Source of the DNA: Nonomuraea cypriaca
GTDB lineage: Bacteria > Actinomycetota > Actinomycetes > Streptosporangiales > Streptosporangiaceae
DNA: 64,000 bases
Reading direction: 5' to 3'
Assembly: GCF_015645445.1 (NCBI RefSeq)
Contig: NZ_JADOGI010000010.1
Location: forward strand, 24,784 to 88,783
Below the pieces are notes generated by a model. It ran no database searches. It was given only the letters and a program-made list of their open reading frames with translations, and was not told the DNA's origin. Positions 63,358 through 64,000 of the stretch are shown in pieces. How positions within the stretch are numbered: the stretch's first letter is position 1; every line of letters starts with the position of its first letter. The position numbers and the translations under genes were made by a program.

Positions 63358-64000
63358 ATGACAGACATCAAGGCCGCGCTGCGAGCCCAGCACATCGAGA
63401 CGCCGTCGTGGGCGTTCGGCAACAGCGGCACCAGGTTCAAGGTGTTCGCGCAGAAGGGGGTGCCGAGGGACCCGTACGAGAAGCTGGCCGACGCCGCCCA
63501 GGTGCACGCCTACACCGGGGTCGCGCCGACGGTCGCGCTGCACATCCCGTGGGACAAGGTGACCGACTACGCCGACCTGGCCAGGCACGCCAGTGACCTG
63601 GGCGTGGGCATCGGAGCCATCAACTCCAACGTCTTCCAGGACGACGACTACATGCTCGGCAGCGTCACCAACCCGGCGGCGGGGGTCCGGCGCAAGGCCA
63701 CCGACCACCTGCTGGAGTGCGTAGACATCATGGACGCCACCGGCTCCGACACCCTCAAGCTCTGGTTCTCCGACGGCCTCAACTACCCGGGCCAGGACGA
63801 CATCCGGGCCCGCCAGGACCGGCTCGCCGAGTCGCTGGCCGAGGTCTACGACCGGCTCGGCGACGACCAGCGCTTCCTGCTGGAGTACAAACTGTTCGAG
63901 CCCGCCTTCTACGCCACCGACGTGCCCGACTGGGGCACCGCGTACGCGCACTGCGTCAAACTCGGCCCCAAGGCGCAGGTGGTGGTGGACACCGGGCACC
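63358..64000 (+). CDS. rhaI: L-rhamnose isomerase, truncated by the window end
   Basis: The first 214 codons of a TIM-barrel sugar isomerase of the L-rhamnose isomerase (RhaI) type are present, beginning MTDIKAALRAQHIETPSWAF. GVGIGAINSNVFQDDDYMLG, LKLWFSDGLNYPG and FLLEYKLFEPAFY carry expected metal and substrate residues. An active-site Asp is in VVVDTGH near the window edge. The reaction is L-rhamnose to L-rhamnulose, the substrate of RhaB. It is cotranscribed with rhaM. The rest lies beyond the window. Confidence 0.9.
   Translation, partial: MTDIKAALRAQHIETPSWAFGNSGTRFKVFAQKGVPRDPYEKLADAAQVHAYTGVAPTVALHIPWDKVTDYADLARHASDLGVGIGAINSNVFQDDDYMLGSVTNPAAGVRRKATDHLLECVDIMDATGSDTLKLWFSDGLNYPGQDDIRARQDRLAESLAEVYDRLGDDQRFLLEYKLFEPAFYATDVPDWGTAYAHCVKLGPKAQVVVDTGH

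Overview
The window is chromosomal DNA of a very GC-rich actinomycete. Third codon positions are almost all G or C, GTG and TTG starts are common, and the infC-rpmI-rplT / methyltransferase / sensor kinase / pheST block looks like the arrangement I remember from Streptomyces. The accessory content (xylanase, several sugar transporters, Uma2 nucleases, glycosidases) suggests a soil saprophyte of the Streptosporangiales, perhaps Nonomuraea-like. That placement is inference. I see no rRNA, tRNA, CRISPR array, prophage or insertion sequence.

Regions. 1-9.3 kb is housekeeping: aroE, an inverted VapC-type toxin-antitoxin pair with an operator-like inverted repeat, infC with an ATC start behind a terminator-like leader, rpmI, rplT, an RNA methyltransferase, an orphan sensor kinase and pheST. 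9.3-11.1 kb holds two Uma2 nucleases made by tandem duplication, with a broken copy of a small gene between them. 11.1-19.5 kb is mixed: phosphoesterase, MFS exporter, NTF2-like protein, acyl-CoA ligase, secreted GH10 xylanase, VOC protein and HD phosphohydrolase. 19.5-30.6 kb carries two sugar ABC importers that lack ATPases, with a ROK and a GntR regulator and a GH38 alpha-mannosidase. One importer permease is split by a frame shift. 30.7-35.4 kb has an alpha/beta hydrolase and a large secreted subtilase.

35.5-40.6 kb is a compact three-gene unit: a nuclease-like protein with a DUF559-type C-terminus, a winged-helix-like protein, and a 1098-residue protein with two P-loop ATPase modules, the second HerA/FtsK-like. 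It fits no system I can name and is the best candidate for an undescribed DNA-processing or defence module. 40.8-48.9 kb is a six-gene overlapping operon (peptide importer, anhydro-MurNAc kinase, beta-lactamase-fold hydrolase) divergent from an RpiR/MurR-type regulator, which suggests muropeptide recycling. 48.9-52.5 kb has a 53-codon gene, a sulfotransferase, a Tat sulfatase and an amidase.

53-58.3 kb is a Cys-type formate dehydrogenase operon (alpha, FeS and NrfD-like subunits) with a 48-residue single-span membrane protein locked in by four-base overlaps at both ends, followed by a NUDIX-type gene. 58.3-64 kb is an L-rhamnose/galactoside locus (rhaB, LacI regulator, GH42, rhaM, truncated rhaI) with five copies of a TTAAAACGTTTT-like operator.
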